Shown here piece by piece: positions 52,596 to 61,130 of a stretch of 64,000 nt of DNA. The stretch is from UBA3478 sp038134285 (GTDB taxonomy: Bacteria; Bacteroidota; Bacteroidia; Flavobacteriales; Flavobacteriaceae), in the NCBI GenBank assembly GCA_038134285.1, contig JAYPUW010000001.1, forward strand, positions 185,757 to 249,756. Direction: 5' to 3'. The position numbers and the translations under genes were made by a program. Under the pieces are notes generated by a model. That model did no database searches, was not told the DNA's origin, and saw only the letters and a list, made by a program, of their open reading frames with translations. Each line of letters starts with the position of its first letter. Within the stretch, counting starts at the first letter, position 1.

Positions 52596-53945
52596 TTAGT
52601 TTTCTCTGGGTTTCATCTTAAAGCCCTCCATGAACTTGGTGGTGTAATTCCCTGAAATGTAATCAGGGTGGTCCATCAATTGTCGGTGGAATGGAATGGT
52701 GGTCTGAACCCCCTCAATGACAAACTCGTCTAATGCGCGTTTCATCTTGTTAATCGCCTCTTCTCTTGTGCGCGCTGTGGTGATCAGCTTGGCAATCATC
52801 GAATCGTAGTTCGGCGGAATAACATACCCACTATAAACGTGCGTGTCAAGCCGCACCCCGTGGCCCCCTGGCATATGCAAGGTAGTAATGCGGCCCGGTG
52901 ATGGTCTAAAACCATTGTAAGGATCTTCAGCGTTGATTCTACACTCAATTGAATGCAGCTTGGGTTCATAATTGTTTCCTGAGATTTTCTCTCCAGCTGC
53001 AACTAAAATCTGCTCTCTAATCAAATCAAAATCAATAACCATTTCTGTAATGGGATGCTCTACCTGTATTCTGGTGTTCATCTCCATAAAATAGAAGTTG
53101 GCGTCTTTATCTACAAGAAACTCAACCGTTCCTGCCCCCTCGTATCCGATGAATTCGGCTGCTTTGATGGCGGCTTCTCCCATCTTCTTGCGAAGCTTAG
53201 GGGTCATAAACGGCGAAGGTGTTTCTTCGGTTAATTTTTGATGACGACGTTGCACAGAACAATCGCGTTCTGACAAGTGACAAGCACGACCGTATTGATC
53301 ACCTACCACTTGAATCTCAATGTGCCGAGGTTCAAGGATGAGCTTTTCCATGTACATTCCGCCATTGCCAAAAGAAGCTTTGGCCTCGTGAACTGCTCCA
53401 GCAAACTGTGCTTCCATCTCTTGTTCGTTGAAGATGGCTCGCATTCCTTTTCCTCCACCCCCTGCGGTAGCCTTAATCATTACAGGATAGCCCATTTTCT
53501 TAGCCACCTTTTTGGCGTCGGTTAAATCTTTCAATAGTCCGTCTGACCCCGGCACGGTAGGAACCCCAGCTTCGATCATGGTTCTCTTGGCGCTTGCTTT
53601 GTCTCCCATACGCTCAATTTGCTCTGGAGAGGCTCCGATAAATTTAATGCCGTGCTCTGCACAGATTTTTGAAAACTTGGCGTTTTCTGACAAGAATCCA
53701 TACCCTGGATGAATAGCATCGGCATTTGTTATCTCAGCGGCTGCAATGATGTTAGGAATCTTAAGGTACGATTCGCTACTCGGAGCTGGACCTATACAAA
53801 CAGCTTCGTCAGCAAAGCGCACATGTAGGCTCTCTTCGTCGGCCTTTGAATACACGGCGACGGTCTTTATGCCCATCTCTTTACAAGTTCGAATGACCCG
53901 AAGCGCAATTTCTCCGCGGTTAGCGATGAGTATCTTTTTAAACAT
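52596..53945 (-). CDS. accC: Acetyl-CoA carboxylase biotin carboxylase subunit
   Basis: AccC carboxylates the biotin on AccB using ATP and bicarbonate, the first step of fatty acid synthesis. The 449-residue ATP-grasp enzyme has the FKKILIANRGEIALRVIR opening, the glycine-rich ATP loop KATAGGGGKGMRAI near residues 159-172, and ERDCSVQRRHQKLTEE near 227-242, EMNTRIQVEHPITEM near 288-302. It follows accB by ten bases. Confidence 0.95.
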   Translation of the reverse strand: MFKKILIANRGEIALRVIRTCKEMGIKTVAVYSKADEESLHVRFADEAVCIGPAPSSESYLKIPNIIAAAEITNADAIHPGYGFLSENAKFSKICAEHGIKFIGASPEQIERMGDKASAKRTMIEAGVPTVPGSDGLLKDLTDAKKVAKKMGYPVMIKATAGGGGKGMRAIFNEQEMEAQFAGAVHEAKASFGNGGMYMEKLILEPRHIEIQVVGDQYGRACHLSERDCSVQRRHQKLTEETPSPFMTPKLRKKMGEAAIKAAEFIGYEGAGTVEFLVDKDANFYFMEMNTRIQVEHPITEMVIDFDLIREQILVAAGEKISGNNYEPKLHSIECRINAEDPYNGFRPSPGRITTLHMPGGHGVRLDTHVYSGYVIPPNYDSMIAKLITTARTREEAINKMKRALDEFVIEGVQTTIPFHRQLMDHPDYISGNYTTKFMEGFKMKPREN

Positions 53946-53955
53946 ACCGAAGGGC

Positions 53956-54444
53956 TTAAGAAGGGTCTACCAAGAAGAGCGGCTGATCAAATTCTACAGG
54001 GCTAGAATCTTCAACTAAGATCTTAACAATTTTACCTGAAACTTCTGATTCGATTTCGTTGAAAAGTTTCATCGCTTCAATGACACAAAGCGTGTCTCCA
54101 TTGCTCACCTGAGAACCAATCTCAACAAAATTCGGTTTGTCTGGAGATGGTTTTCTATAGAAGGTACCAATGATCGGAGATTTGATAACAGTGTGTTTGC
54201 TCTCATCTTTTTCGGCAGCAGGTGCGGCAGGCGCAGCGGCATGAGCTGGTTGGGCTGCTATAGGCTGAGCCATAACTGTATGGCTTGGTACAGGCATCTG
54301 ATTCAATACTGCCACCTCAGAAGAGGCGGTGCTTTCAGGAGTAGTTTTAATGGTGATTTTAACATCCTCCATTTCAAGGCTAACTTCGCTAGCCCCGGAC
54401 TTTGCAACGAATCGTATGAGACTCTGAATTTCTTTAATGTCCAT
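53956..54444 (-). CDS. accB: Biotin carboxyl carrier protein of acetyl-CoA carboxylase
   Basis: The 162-residue AccB has a helical N-terminus, an Ala/Pro-rich linker (about residues 48-80) and a C-terminal biotinyl domain with the biotinylated K126 in VIEAMKLFNE. It carries the carboxyl group from AccC to the transferase, whose genes are not in this window. It is between fabH and accC with gaps of 12 and 10 bases. Confidence 0.95.
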   Translation of the reverse strand: MDIKEIQSLIRFVAKSGASEVSLEMEDVKITIKTTPESTASSEVAVLNQMPVPSHTVMAQPIAAQPAHAAAPAAPAAEKDESKHTVIKSPIIGTFYRKPSPDKPNFVEIGSQVSNGDTLCVIEAMKLFNEIESEVSGKIVKILVEDSSPVEFDQPLFLVDPS

Positions 54445-54456
54445 TTATGTGTTGTT

Positions 54457-55458
54457 TTAGTCTTTCCAATTGTAGGCCCATTTCAACAGTGCAGCGCCCC
54501 ATGTAAAGCCTGCCCCGAAGGCTGAAACTACGATATTATCCCCTTTTTTAAAAAGGTCTTCATAATCATTTAATAACAAAGGTATGGTAGCTGCTGTTGT
54601 ATTCCCATAGCGCTCTATGTTCATTAATACTTTTTCTTCAACAATTCCCATACGCCTTGCAGTAGCATCAATTATGCGTTTATTTGCTTGATGCGAGACC
54701 AAATATTGAACGTCTTTGTTGCTCAATTCATTGCGCAACATGATCTGCTCTGCGGCGTCAGCCATGTGCGTTACCGCAACCTTGAACACGACCTGCCCGT
54801 CTTGATAAATATAGTGCTTCTTTTCTGCAACGGTTTTGGCAGAAGCAGGCATGACAGATCCTCCGGCCTCAATACCAAGATGATTTTTTCCAACACCGTC
54901 ACTTCGCAAATACTCGTCTAAGTATCCGTTGCCCTCATGGTTAGGTTCTAATAGTACAGCGCCAGCGCCGTCTCCGAAAAGCACACATGTAGTGCGGTCT
55001 TCGTAATTGACGATCGAAGACATCATGTCTGCCCCTATGAGTAACACCTTAGTATATCGGCCACTCTCTATGTAAGCCGATGCTGTAGACAAACCGTATA
55101 AAAACCCTGAGCACGCTGCCTCAAGGTCGTACCCAAAAGCTTTGGTAGCCCCAATAGCCGTGATGACCTGAGCCGCCGTAGCGACAACAGGCATATCTGG
55201 GGTGGCAGTCGCCACAATGATCAAATCAATTTCTTTAGAGTCTACGCCTGTTTTTTGGAGCAGATTTTCTGCTGCCTTAGTCGCCATAAAGGCCGTGGCT
55301 TTGTTTGGCTCTTTTAAAATCCGGCGCTCTTTAATTCCCGTGCGGGTAACAATCCACTCATCGTTGGTGTCAACCATCTGTTCGAGGGTCTTGTTGTCGA
55401 GGATGGTCTCTGGGAGATAAGCTCCAACACCCGTAATCGCTGCACGTGTTTTTAGCAT
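54457..55458 (-). CDS. fabH: 3-oxoacyl-ACP synthase III
   Basis: FabH starts fatty acid chains by condensing acetyl-CoA with malonyl-ACP. The 333-residue thiolase-fold enzyme has the catalytic cysteine C116 in DLEAACSGFLYG, the histidine of YLVSHQANKRIIDA near residue 256 and the asparagine of ERYGNTTAATIP. A terminator-like hairpin sits just upstream, between rpmF and fabH, so fabH expression may be set apart from L32. Confidence 0.95.
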   Translation of the reverse strand: MLKTRAAITGVGAYLPETILDNKTLEQMVDTNDEWIVTRTGIKERRILKEPNKATAFMATKAAENLLQKTGVDSKEIDLIIVATATPDMPVVATAAQVITAIGATKAFGYDLEAACSGFLYGLSTASAYIESGRYTKVLLIGADMMSSIVNYEDRTTCVLFGDGAGAVLLEPNHEGNGYLDEYLRSDGVGKNHLGIEAGGSVMPASAKTVAEKKHYIYQDGQVVFKVAVTHMADAAEQIMLRNELSNKDVQYLVSHQANKRIIDATARRMGIVEEKVLMNIERYGNTTAATIPLLLNDYEDLFKKGDNIVVSAFGAGFTWGAALLKWAYNWKD

Positions 55459-55476
55459 GACATTATATTAGGTGCA

Positions 55477-55508
55477 TAAAAAAACTCTTGTTTTTGAAAA
55501 CAAGAGTT
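55477..55508 (-). terminator. Terminator/attenuator between rpmF and fabH
   Basis: On the minus strand AACTCTTGTTTT pairs with AAAACAAGAGTT around a two-base loop and is followed by a run of six T. It lies only about 19 bases before the fabH start, so complete termination would leave fabH without a message unless a promoter is inside it. Confidence 0.8.
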
Positions 55509-55531
55509 CAAAAAGGTCTTTCCATTAAAGG

Positions 55532-55726
55532 CTATGCCTCTTCAGCTACGGCGTCAATAAGCACTTTACCTTTGTAGTAAAGCTTGCCTTCGTGCCAGTG
55601 CGCGCGGTGCATAAGGTGCACTTCTCCGGTAGTAGCGTCTTTTGCTAAAGTAGGAGCTACCGCTTTATAATGCGTGCGGCGTTTGTCTCTGCGCGTTTTA
55701 GATATTTTTCTTTTAGGATGTGCCAT
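55532..55726 (-). CDS. rpmF: 50S ribosomal protein L32
   Basis: The 64-residue basic protein begins AHPKRKISKTRRDKRRTHYK, the typical L32 N-terminus, with the later VHLMHRAHWHEGKLYYKGK segment. It lacks the zinc cysteines found in some L32 proteins. It follows the YceD gene by 21 bases, which is a very widely conserved pairing. Confidence 0.95.
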   Translation of the reverse strand: MAHPKRKISKTRRDKRRTHYKAVAPTLAKDATTGEVHLMHRAHWHEGKLYYKGKVLIDAVAEEA

Positions 55727-55747
55727 TTCTATTTGTTTTTGTAACCC

Positions 55748-56278
55748 TTATAATAATTTCTTCAGGGCGTCCCATCTAGGGTCGCCTTTTTCTTTGATTG
55801 GTTCCTCTGTATTCGTGTCTTTAAGGCTTAATTCTTCTAAGCGCGAAAGCGCCTTTGAAGTTGATGTGCCGGCAACTACGTCAGGATGAATTCTTTTCTG
55901 AGGAGCACCTAACACCACCATTTCATAAATGTATTGGGCAATGTTAAACATATATTCTCCATGAGGAAGAATTAATAACTCATCGTCTTCGTTGTTAAAG
56001 GTTTCGCCGAACTTGATTAACAATTCAAGCTTGCCATTAACATTCAGGTCAAACGGTTCATTGCTAAGATCGCAATCGACCCTAACCGTGCCTTTTGACT
56101 TCAACGAGAGCTCCATCGTAGTGCTGTTTTTCATCAGCGAGGCCTTGACCTCTATCGATACATTGGTAAATTCTTTATAGTCAAACCATTCAAAGAACGT
56201 GTCGTCGAGCATATACTCAAACGTGTGTTTTCCTTGTTTCAGGCCCTTAAAGGATATCTCAAACTCCTTTAACTTCAT
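55748..56278 (-). CDS. DUF177/YceD family protein
   Basis: The 176-residue protein matches YceD, which is encoded next to rpmF across bacteria and has been linked to 23S rRNA metabolism. Visible features are a beta-rich core (IEVKASLMKNSTTMELSLKS near residues 42-61), the CDLSNEPFDLNVNGKLEL segment near 68-85 and the RWDALKKLL C-terminus common in Bacteroidota members. It heads the yceD-rpmF unit and has a near-ideal promoter. Confidence 0.9.
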   Translation of the reverse strand: MKLKEFEISFKGLKQGKHTFEYMLDDTFFEWFDYKEFTNVSIEVKASLMKNSTTMELSLKSKGTVRVDCDLSNEPFDLNVNGKLELLIKFGETFNNEDDELLILPHGEYMFNIAQYIYEMVVLGAPQKRIHPDVVAGTSTSKALSRLEELSLKDTNTEEPIKEKGDPRWDALKKLL

Positions 56279-56313
56279 GATTTTCTGAATCGTACAGCCT
56301 TCATCAAGGGCTG

Positions 56314-56343
56314 CAAATATACTGCTAAATTAGAAAATTCAAA
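56314..56343 (-). promoter_or_regulatory. Promoter of the yceD-rpmF operon (TTTG-N18-TATATTTG)
   Basis: On the minus strand TTTG (56340-56343) is followed after 18 bases by TATATTTG (56314-56321). The expected transcript starts about 30 bases before the yceD ATG and opens with a small CAGCC/GGCTG hairpin (56295-56313). Confidence 0.7.
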
Positions 56344-56352
56344 GTCTCAATA

Positions 56353-57417
56353 TTAGGCGTTGCGTTCTATAGGTGCTTTTTTTTGACTGGGCTTCAATTT
56401 ATTGGCTTCGTACTCTAAATGTGAGCTCCTTCTTTTTACGATATCAATGGCCGCGTATATCGCCTGAGTAAACGAGGCGGGGTCTGCCTCTCCCTTTCCG
56501 GCAATGCCATAAGCTGTTCCGTGGTCAGGTGAGGTTCTCACATTAGAAAGGCCTGCCGTATAGTTTACCCCCTGACCGAATGAAAGGGTTTTAAACGCCA
56601 CTAATCCTTGGTCGTGATAGGCTGCCATTACGCCGTCAAAACTGGCATAGACAGAAGATCCGAAAAACCCATCGGCCGCATACGGACCAAATGCCATGAT
56701 TCCTTCGTCAAAGAGCGATTGAATCGCTGGGCGCATGATGTTGTCGTCTTCGCTTCCTATAGTGCCGGCATCGCCGCTGTGAGGATTGATCCCAAGCAGA
56801 GCAATTCGCGGGCGGACCATTCCAAAGTCTTGGATAAGCGACTGATTCATGATTTTCACCTTGTCTCTGATTCGTTTTGTAGTGATGGCATTCGCCACCT
56901 CTGAAACAGCAATGTGATCTGTAAGCAATCCGACCCGCAACCCCTCTGATATCATGAACATCAAGGCTTCTCCTCCTAGCTCCTTGGCTAGGTAGTCGGT
57001 ATGGCCAGGAAAGCTGAAGCGTTCAGATTGTACGTTGCTCTTATTGATCGGCGCGGTAACCAGCGCGTCTATCTCTCCGTCTTTAAGTGCCTTGGTCGCT
57101 GCCTCTAAAGAAGCTACGGCTAGCCTACCCGCTTTTGGCGTACTCGTTCCGAACGCCACTTCAAAATCTTCTTGAAAAATCGACAATACGTTGACCTTTC
57201 CGTGCTCCACCTTGTCAAGGCTTCTGATCCCGTGAAACTTGAGATCTATGTTAAAGGTCTGCTTTTGAAAGGCGATGGTTTTGTTTGACGCAAAAAATAT
57301 AGGGGTGCAACTCGTCAAAATACGAGCGTCTTGCAAGCTTTTGAGGGCAACTTCGCATCCAATGCCATTTAGATCCCCAACAGAAATACCTAATTTTACG
57401 GGATGTTGTTGCTTCAT
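56353..57417 (-). CDS. pdxA: 4-hydroxythreonine-4-phosphate dehydrogenase
   Basis: PdxA oxidises 4-hydroxythreonine-4-phosphate in DXP-dependent vitamin B6 synthesis. The 354-residue enzyme has the KLGISVGDLNGIGCEVALKS opening, ALVTAPINKSNVQSERFSFPGHTDYLAKELG (landmark about residues 112-142, with metal-binding H), LGINPHSGDAGTIGSED near 206-222 and AAYHDQGLVAFK near 262-273. No other B6 gene is adjacent. It is divergent from ribE with 51 bases between starts. Confidence 0.93.
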   Translation of the reverse strand: MKQQHPVKLGISVGDLNGIGCEVALKSLQDARILTSCTPIFFASNKTIAFQKQTFNIDLKFHGIRSLDKVEHGKVNVLSIFQEDFEVAFGTSTPKAGRLAVASLEAATKALKDGEIDALVTAPINKSNVQSERFSFPGHTDYLAKELGGEALMFMISEGLRVGLLTDHIAVSEVANAITTKRIRDKVKIMNQSLIQDFGMVRPRIALLGINPHSGDAGTIGSEDDNIMRPAIQSLFDEGIMAFGPYAADGFFGSSVYASFDGVMAAYHDQGLVAFKTLSFGQGVNYTAGLSNVRTSPDHGTAYGIAGKGEADPASFTQAIYAAIDIVKRRSSHLEYEANKLKPSQKKAPIERNA

Positions 57418-57468
57418 AATCGTTTTTATTAACGCGAGTACTAATGTACTGAAATTTCATCCCCTCTA

Positions 57469-58059
57469 ATGTTCACCGGAATCATAGAAACAGTAGGCCA
57501 TGTTCACCGCTTAGAGCGCGAACAAACCAATCTTCACCTTGAAATCAAATCGCCTTTAGCGGCTTCCTTGAAAATAGACCAGAGCCTTGCACACAATGGG
57601 GTGTGCTTAACGGTAGTTGCCTGTAGTGCCTCCCATTACACCGTAACAGCCATTGACGAAACGCTTCAAAAAACAAACCTCAACGACCTTAAGGTGGGCG
57701 ATCCGGTAAATCTTGAGCGTGCGATGCAATTGGGAGCAAGGCTTGACGGACATCTCGTACAAGGGCATGTTGACACTACAGCTATTTGCATAAAGACTGA
57801 ACAGCGCGACGGAAGCTGGTGGTTTAGTTTCGAATATGAGGCGAGGCCTGAATGGGCCACCATCGAGAAGGGCTCAATCACTGTAGATGGCACCTCGCTC
57901 ACGGTTGTAGACTCAAAAGAGAATGGGTTTAGCGTAGCCATCATCCCTTACACTTACGAGAGCACACGCTTCAAGCACTACCAAATCGGTATGCGCGTTA
58001 ACCTAGAATTTGACCTTATCGGCAAGTACGTTGCTCGCTTGACTCAACCCTCTAACTAA
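57469..58059 (+). CDS. ribE: Riboflavin synthase alpha chain
   Basis: The 196-residue enzyme turns two lumazines into riboflavin. It is built of two similar barrels: the first starts MFTGIIETVGHVHRLE and has HNGVCLTVV near residues 43-51; the second starts GHLVQGHVDTTA near 93-104 and has SITVDGTSLTVV near 136-147. It ends with a C-terminal helix. Its last eight bases overlap the end of the convergent symporter gene. Confidence 0.93.
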   Translation: MFTGIIETVGHVHRLEREQTNLHLEIKSPLAASLKIDQSLAHNGVCLTVVACSASHYTVTAIDETLQKTNLNDLKVGDPVNLERAMQLGARLDGHLVQGHVDTTAICIKTEQRDGSWWFSFEYEARPEWATIEKGSITVDGTSLTVVDSKENGFSVAIIPYTYESTRFKHYQIGMRVNLEFDLIGKYVARLTQPSN

Positions 58060-59818
58060 AGCTTGTTTTCTTGACCGCTTTGCGCAGTGCCATTCCTGCT
58101 GCAACTGCCCCTACAAATAGCAATGCGGCCTGGCCGTAATTCTGATATAACAACTGGCCTACGGCAAAGAGTATTCCATATACTAATACGCATCCGTAGA
58201 GCATAGAAAGTATTCCACGCGACAAGAATCCGCTGCTTTTACGATCGGTAATCGCCTTCCACCCTGGTCCCGAAAGCTCGAGTTGGTCTACAAACTTCTT
58301 AAGCGTTTCAGGATTTTCGGCCGGGGTCATAAAGGTTACCGCCACCCAGGTAGCCGTGGTAACTAGAACGATAACCGGATATTGCATATACCCTGGCATG
58401 ATTCCTTCTAAACCGAAAAGCATAGGTCCTACGGCAGTAAAGGCTAATAGCATAGAAACCACTCCAGAGATGATCATGGCGCTAATCTCTGACCAAGCAT
58501 TGATGCGCCACCAGAACCAGCGCATCATAAAGAGCAGTCCCGTTCCGGCTCCGAACATCAGAATAACATCAAAAAGTTGTTTGGCGTTTTGGAGTTGTAA
58601 GGCCACAAATCCGCTCACCGCCATAAGAAGAAGGGTGGCAAGCTGCCCCATGCGAACCTTCGTTTTCTCAGAGGCCTCTGGTCGATGTTTCGCATATACA
58701 TCATAAACCAAATAAGAAGCACCCCAGTTAAGGTGGCTCGACAATGTTGAAATATAGGCGGCTCCTAACGAGGCTAGCACGAGGCCCAAGAGACCGGTCG
58801 GAAGCTGGGTCAGCATGGCAGAATACGCCAAATCGTTTCCGAGTTTTGACGCCTCAACAGCCGGAAAGGCCGCTGATATTGCGGCGATATCGGGGTAGCG
58901 TATCAAAGAGGCCAGGGCCACCAAAATCCATGGCCAAGGTCTGAAGGCATAGTGCATAATGTTAAAAAAGAACGTCGCACCGACAGCGTGTGATTCGTCT
59001 TTGGCGGCAAGCATGCGCTGTGCGACATATCCTCCACCACCGGGTTCAGCGCCAGGATACCACGTACTCCACCATTGAATGGCTAGAGGGATGATAAGTA
59101 AAAGTATGAGGCTTTCTGTATCGCTGAAATCAGGAAGCATTCCGAGTTTTGGTGCCACATTTTCGTGAGTGATTAGGGCTTGTAGCCCGCCTATATCTGG
59201 TTGGTTCACAATGAAATAGGCCGCCCCAATCGAACCGGCCATGGCTGCAATAAACAAAATGAAATCGGTATATATAACGCCTTTAAATCCGCCTAAGGCG
59301 CTAAAAAAGACCGTAACAAGGCCCGCCACAACGACGACGGTTACAGGGCTTATGCCCAGCATCACCTGGCCAATCTTGATGGCCGCCAAGGTTACTCCCG
59401 ACATAGCCAACACATTAAAGATAAGTCCGAGATAAACCGCTCTAAACTCGTGCAAAAACGAAGCGGCCTTACCAGAATAACGCAACTGATAGAAGCCCAT
59501 GTCGGTGTCAACCCCGCTTTTTCTCCAAAGACGGGCAAAAACGAACACGGTCAAGAGCCCTGTAAGCAAGAATGCCCACCATACCCAGTTTCCGGCAACC
59601 CCTTGTGCGCGTACAATGTCGGTGACAAGGTTAGGAGTGTCAGTAGAAAAGGTGGTAGCCACCATTGAAAACCCCAATAACCACCACGGCATACTGCGTC
59701 CAGACAAGAAAAATTCAGAAGTGTTTTTGGAGGCCGACCTTGAGGTATAAAGGCCAATGCCTAAAATAACCAGCAAAAATCCGCCAATAATCAAGTAGTC
59801 GATAAACCCTATGTGCAT
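58052..59818 (-). CDS. Sodium:solute symporter (SSS family), substrate unknown
   Basis: The 588-residue membrane protein has about 13-14 helices and the SSS signatures NTSEFFLSGRSMPWWLLGFSMVATTFSTDTP (landmark residues 32-62) and GGFKGVIYTDFILFIAAMAG near 175-194. It is distinct from the ActP-type symporter at 1515-3218: no DUF4212 partner and different C-terminus. It belongs to the sugar/proline/unknown branch common in Bacteroidota. The substrate cannot be told from this sequence. Confidence 0.85.
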   Translation of the reverse strand: MHIGFIDYLIIGGFLLVILGIGLYTSRSASKNTSEFFLSGRSMPWWLLGFSMVATTFSTDTPNLVTDIVRAQGVAGNWVWWAFLLTGLLTVFVFARLWRKSGVDTDMGFYQLRYSGKAASFLHEFRAVYLGLIFNVLAMSGVTLAAIKIGQVMLGISPVTVVVVAGLVTVFFSALGGFKGVIYTDFILFIAAMAGSIGAAYFIVNQPDIGGLQALITHENVAPKLGMLPDFSDTESLILLLIIPLAIQWWSTWYPGAEPGGGGYVAQRMLAAKDESHAVGATFFFNIMHYAFRPWPWILVALASLIRYPDIAAISAAFPAVEASKLGNDLAYSAMLTQLPTGLLGLVLASLGAAYISTLSSHLNWGASYLVYDVYAKHRPEASEKTKVRMGQLATLLLMAVSGFVALQLQNAKQLFDVILMFGAGTGLLFMMRWFWWRINAWSEISAMIISGVVSMLLAFTAVGPMLFGLEGIMPGYMQYPVIVLVTTATWVAVTFMTPAENPETLKKFVDQLELSGPGWKAITDRKSSGFLSRGILSMLYGCVLVYGILFAVGQLLYQNYGQAALLFVGAVAAGMALRKAVKKTSFS

Positions 59819-60266
59819 AGTTAGGTGCGTTTACCGCTAAATATAAGTAAAGATGGCGTAGGGCCAAGGCCTTCTTATTGCGAGATGCTGTCTATAATCT
59901 TACCGCGTCCCTGCTTTTTGCCGACGCTGTCAATCTTCACACGCATGCGGACATGCTTCTAACGATGGGCGTTGAGGTGAGTGCCAGACATTCCTGACAT
60001 AACCGCCTTGATCTGTTTAGGGCTGGCATTTTGCGAAAATTCAACCTTTGCCTCTATTTCTTCAGGAAAACAAACAGAGACGCCGCTGCTAAGCAAGGCT
60101 GCTGCCCCAAGAGCAAAAAAAGAAAGCCTTCATCTTTAAATAGTTTTAAAGATAGACGATGGGGGCTCGTGTTTTTTACAGCCCTATGATTTTAATATTC
60201 TTAGTAACGGGTAGTCAATCTTGATGGCTTTTGTGTACATTGAATCGATTTATAACATCCTAAACC
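59819..60266. other. 448-bp intergenic region with one broken gene
   Basis: Apart from the pseudogene at 59875-60133, this region holds the divergent starts of the symporter (minus) and the esterase (plus). A small inverted sequence near 60138-60156 (ATCTTTAAA and TTTAAAGAT, perfect 9-bp arms around TAGT) sits between the pseudogene start and the esterase promoter area. No RNA gene is evident. Confidence 0.5.
59875..60133 (-). pseudogene. Small exported-protein gene with a frameshift and an amber stop
   Basis: Reading from ATG 60133, the first codons MKAFFF hit a frame change in a run of seven T (60114-60120 as A on the plus strand). Dropping one T gives a signal peptide (ALGAAALLSSGVSVCFPEE) and a domain that continues KVEFSQNASPKQIKAVMSG to a TAG at 59959-59961, after which the same frame goes on (KHVRMRVKIDSVGKKQGRGK) to TAA at 59875. 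The product would be about 85 residues. I do not know the family. Two separate lesions argue for a decayed gene. Confidence 0.55.
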
Positions 60267-61124
60267 ATGAAAAAACAGCTTTTTCTGTGTCTTTTTACGG
60301 CCTTTTTTGCCATCAGTAATGCTCAAAGCTTCATTTCTGAGCGCCTTACTGTGCCTAGTAAGATCTTGAAACAAGACAGAAACTACTCTATATATCTGCC
60401 CGAGGGCTACGAATCTTCTTCAAGGGATTATCCGGTTTTGTATCTCTTGCACGGCTATTCTGATAATCACACGGGGTGGGTACAATTCGGAGAGGTTCAG
60501 CATATTGCAGATAACGCTATCGCTTCAGGAGAAGCCACTCCGATGATCATTGTAATGCCCGATGCAGATACCACGCGCCCAGGTTACACCAACAGCCTTG
60601 ACGGCAAATACAATTACGAGGACTTCTTCTTTAATGAGTTAATTCCTCATGTTGAGAACACCTATCGCATCAGAAAAGAAAAGCGTTACCGAGCCGTCTC
60701 AGGACTTTCAATGGGAGGGGGCGGAACCTTAGTGTATGCCATGCATAGGCCTGACCTTTTCTCTGCAGCAGCGCCGCTAAGCGCATGGTTCGGACCCCAA
60801 ACAATAGAAGAGCTCAAAGGCTGGGCAGAACGCAGCGGAGCATCATGGGATGAAAGCAAAGCTGAGGCTTATCTGAAGGCATACAATCCGCTAGAACTCG
60901 TGAAGAGTGTCAACAAAGAACAACTGAACAGTGTGAGATGGTACATGGATTGTGGCGACGATGACTTCTTGTATGAAGGAAACGCCAAGCTCCACATTGC
61001 TATGCGCCAACTGGGCATCAATCACGAGTACCGCGTAAGAGACGGGGGGCACACCTGGGTGTATTGGAGAGCCGCACTGCCTACCGTTTTAAACTTTGTA
61101 AGCAAAGGCTTTCACCAATTCTAG
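60267..61124 (+). CDS. Exported esterase of the putative-esterase (feruloyl esterase-like) family
   Basis: The 285-residue protein has a signal peptide (cleavage near SNAQS) and an alpha/beta-hydrolase of the esterase D/feruloyl esterase type: YPVLYLLHGYSDNHTGW near residues 55-71, the nucleophile elbow VSGLSMGGGGT near 149-159, and catalytic-histidine region RDGGHTWVYWR near 263-273. It could remove acyl groups from plant or algal sugars. It is followed six bases later by a sugar transporter, which supports a carbohydrate role. Confidence 0.88.
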   Translation: MKKQLFLCLFTAFFAISNAQSFISERLTVPSKILKQDRNYSIYLPEGYESSSRDYPVLYLLHGYSDNHTGWVQFGEVQHIADNAIASGEATPMIIVMPDADTTRPGYTNSLDGKYNYEDFFFNELIPHVENTYRIRKEKRYRAVSGLSMGGGGTLVYAMHRPDLFSAAAPLSAWFGPQTIEELKGWAERSGASWDESKAEAYLKAYNPLELVKSVNKEQLNSVRWYMDCGDDDFLYEGNAKLHIAMRQLGINHEYRVRDGGHTWVYWRAALPTVLNFVSKGFHQF

Positions 61125-61130
61125 CACCTT

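Noticed and set aside
57418..57468. FMN riboswitch before ribE
   Set aside because: Only 51 bases separate pdxA and ribE, not enough for an FMN aptamer.
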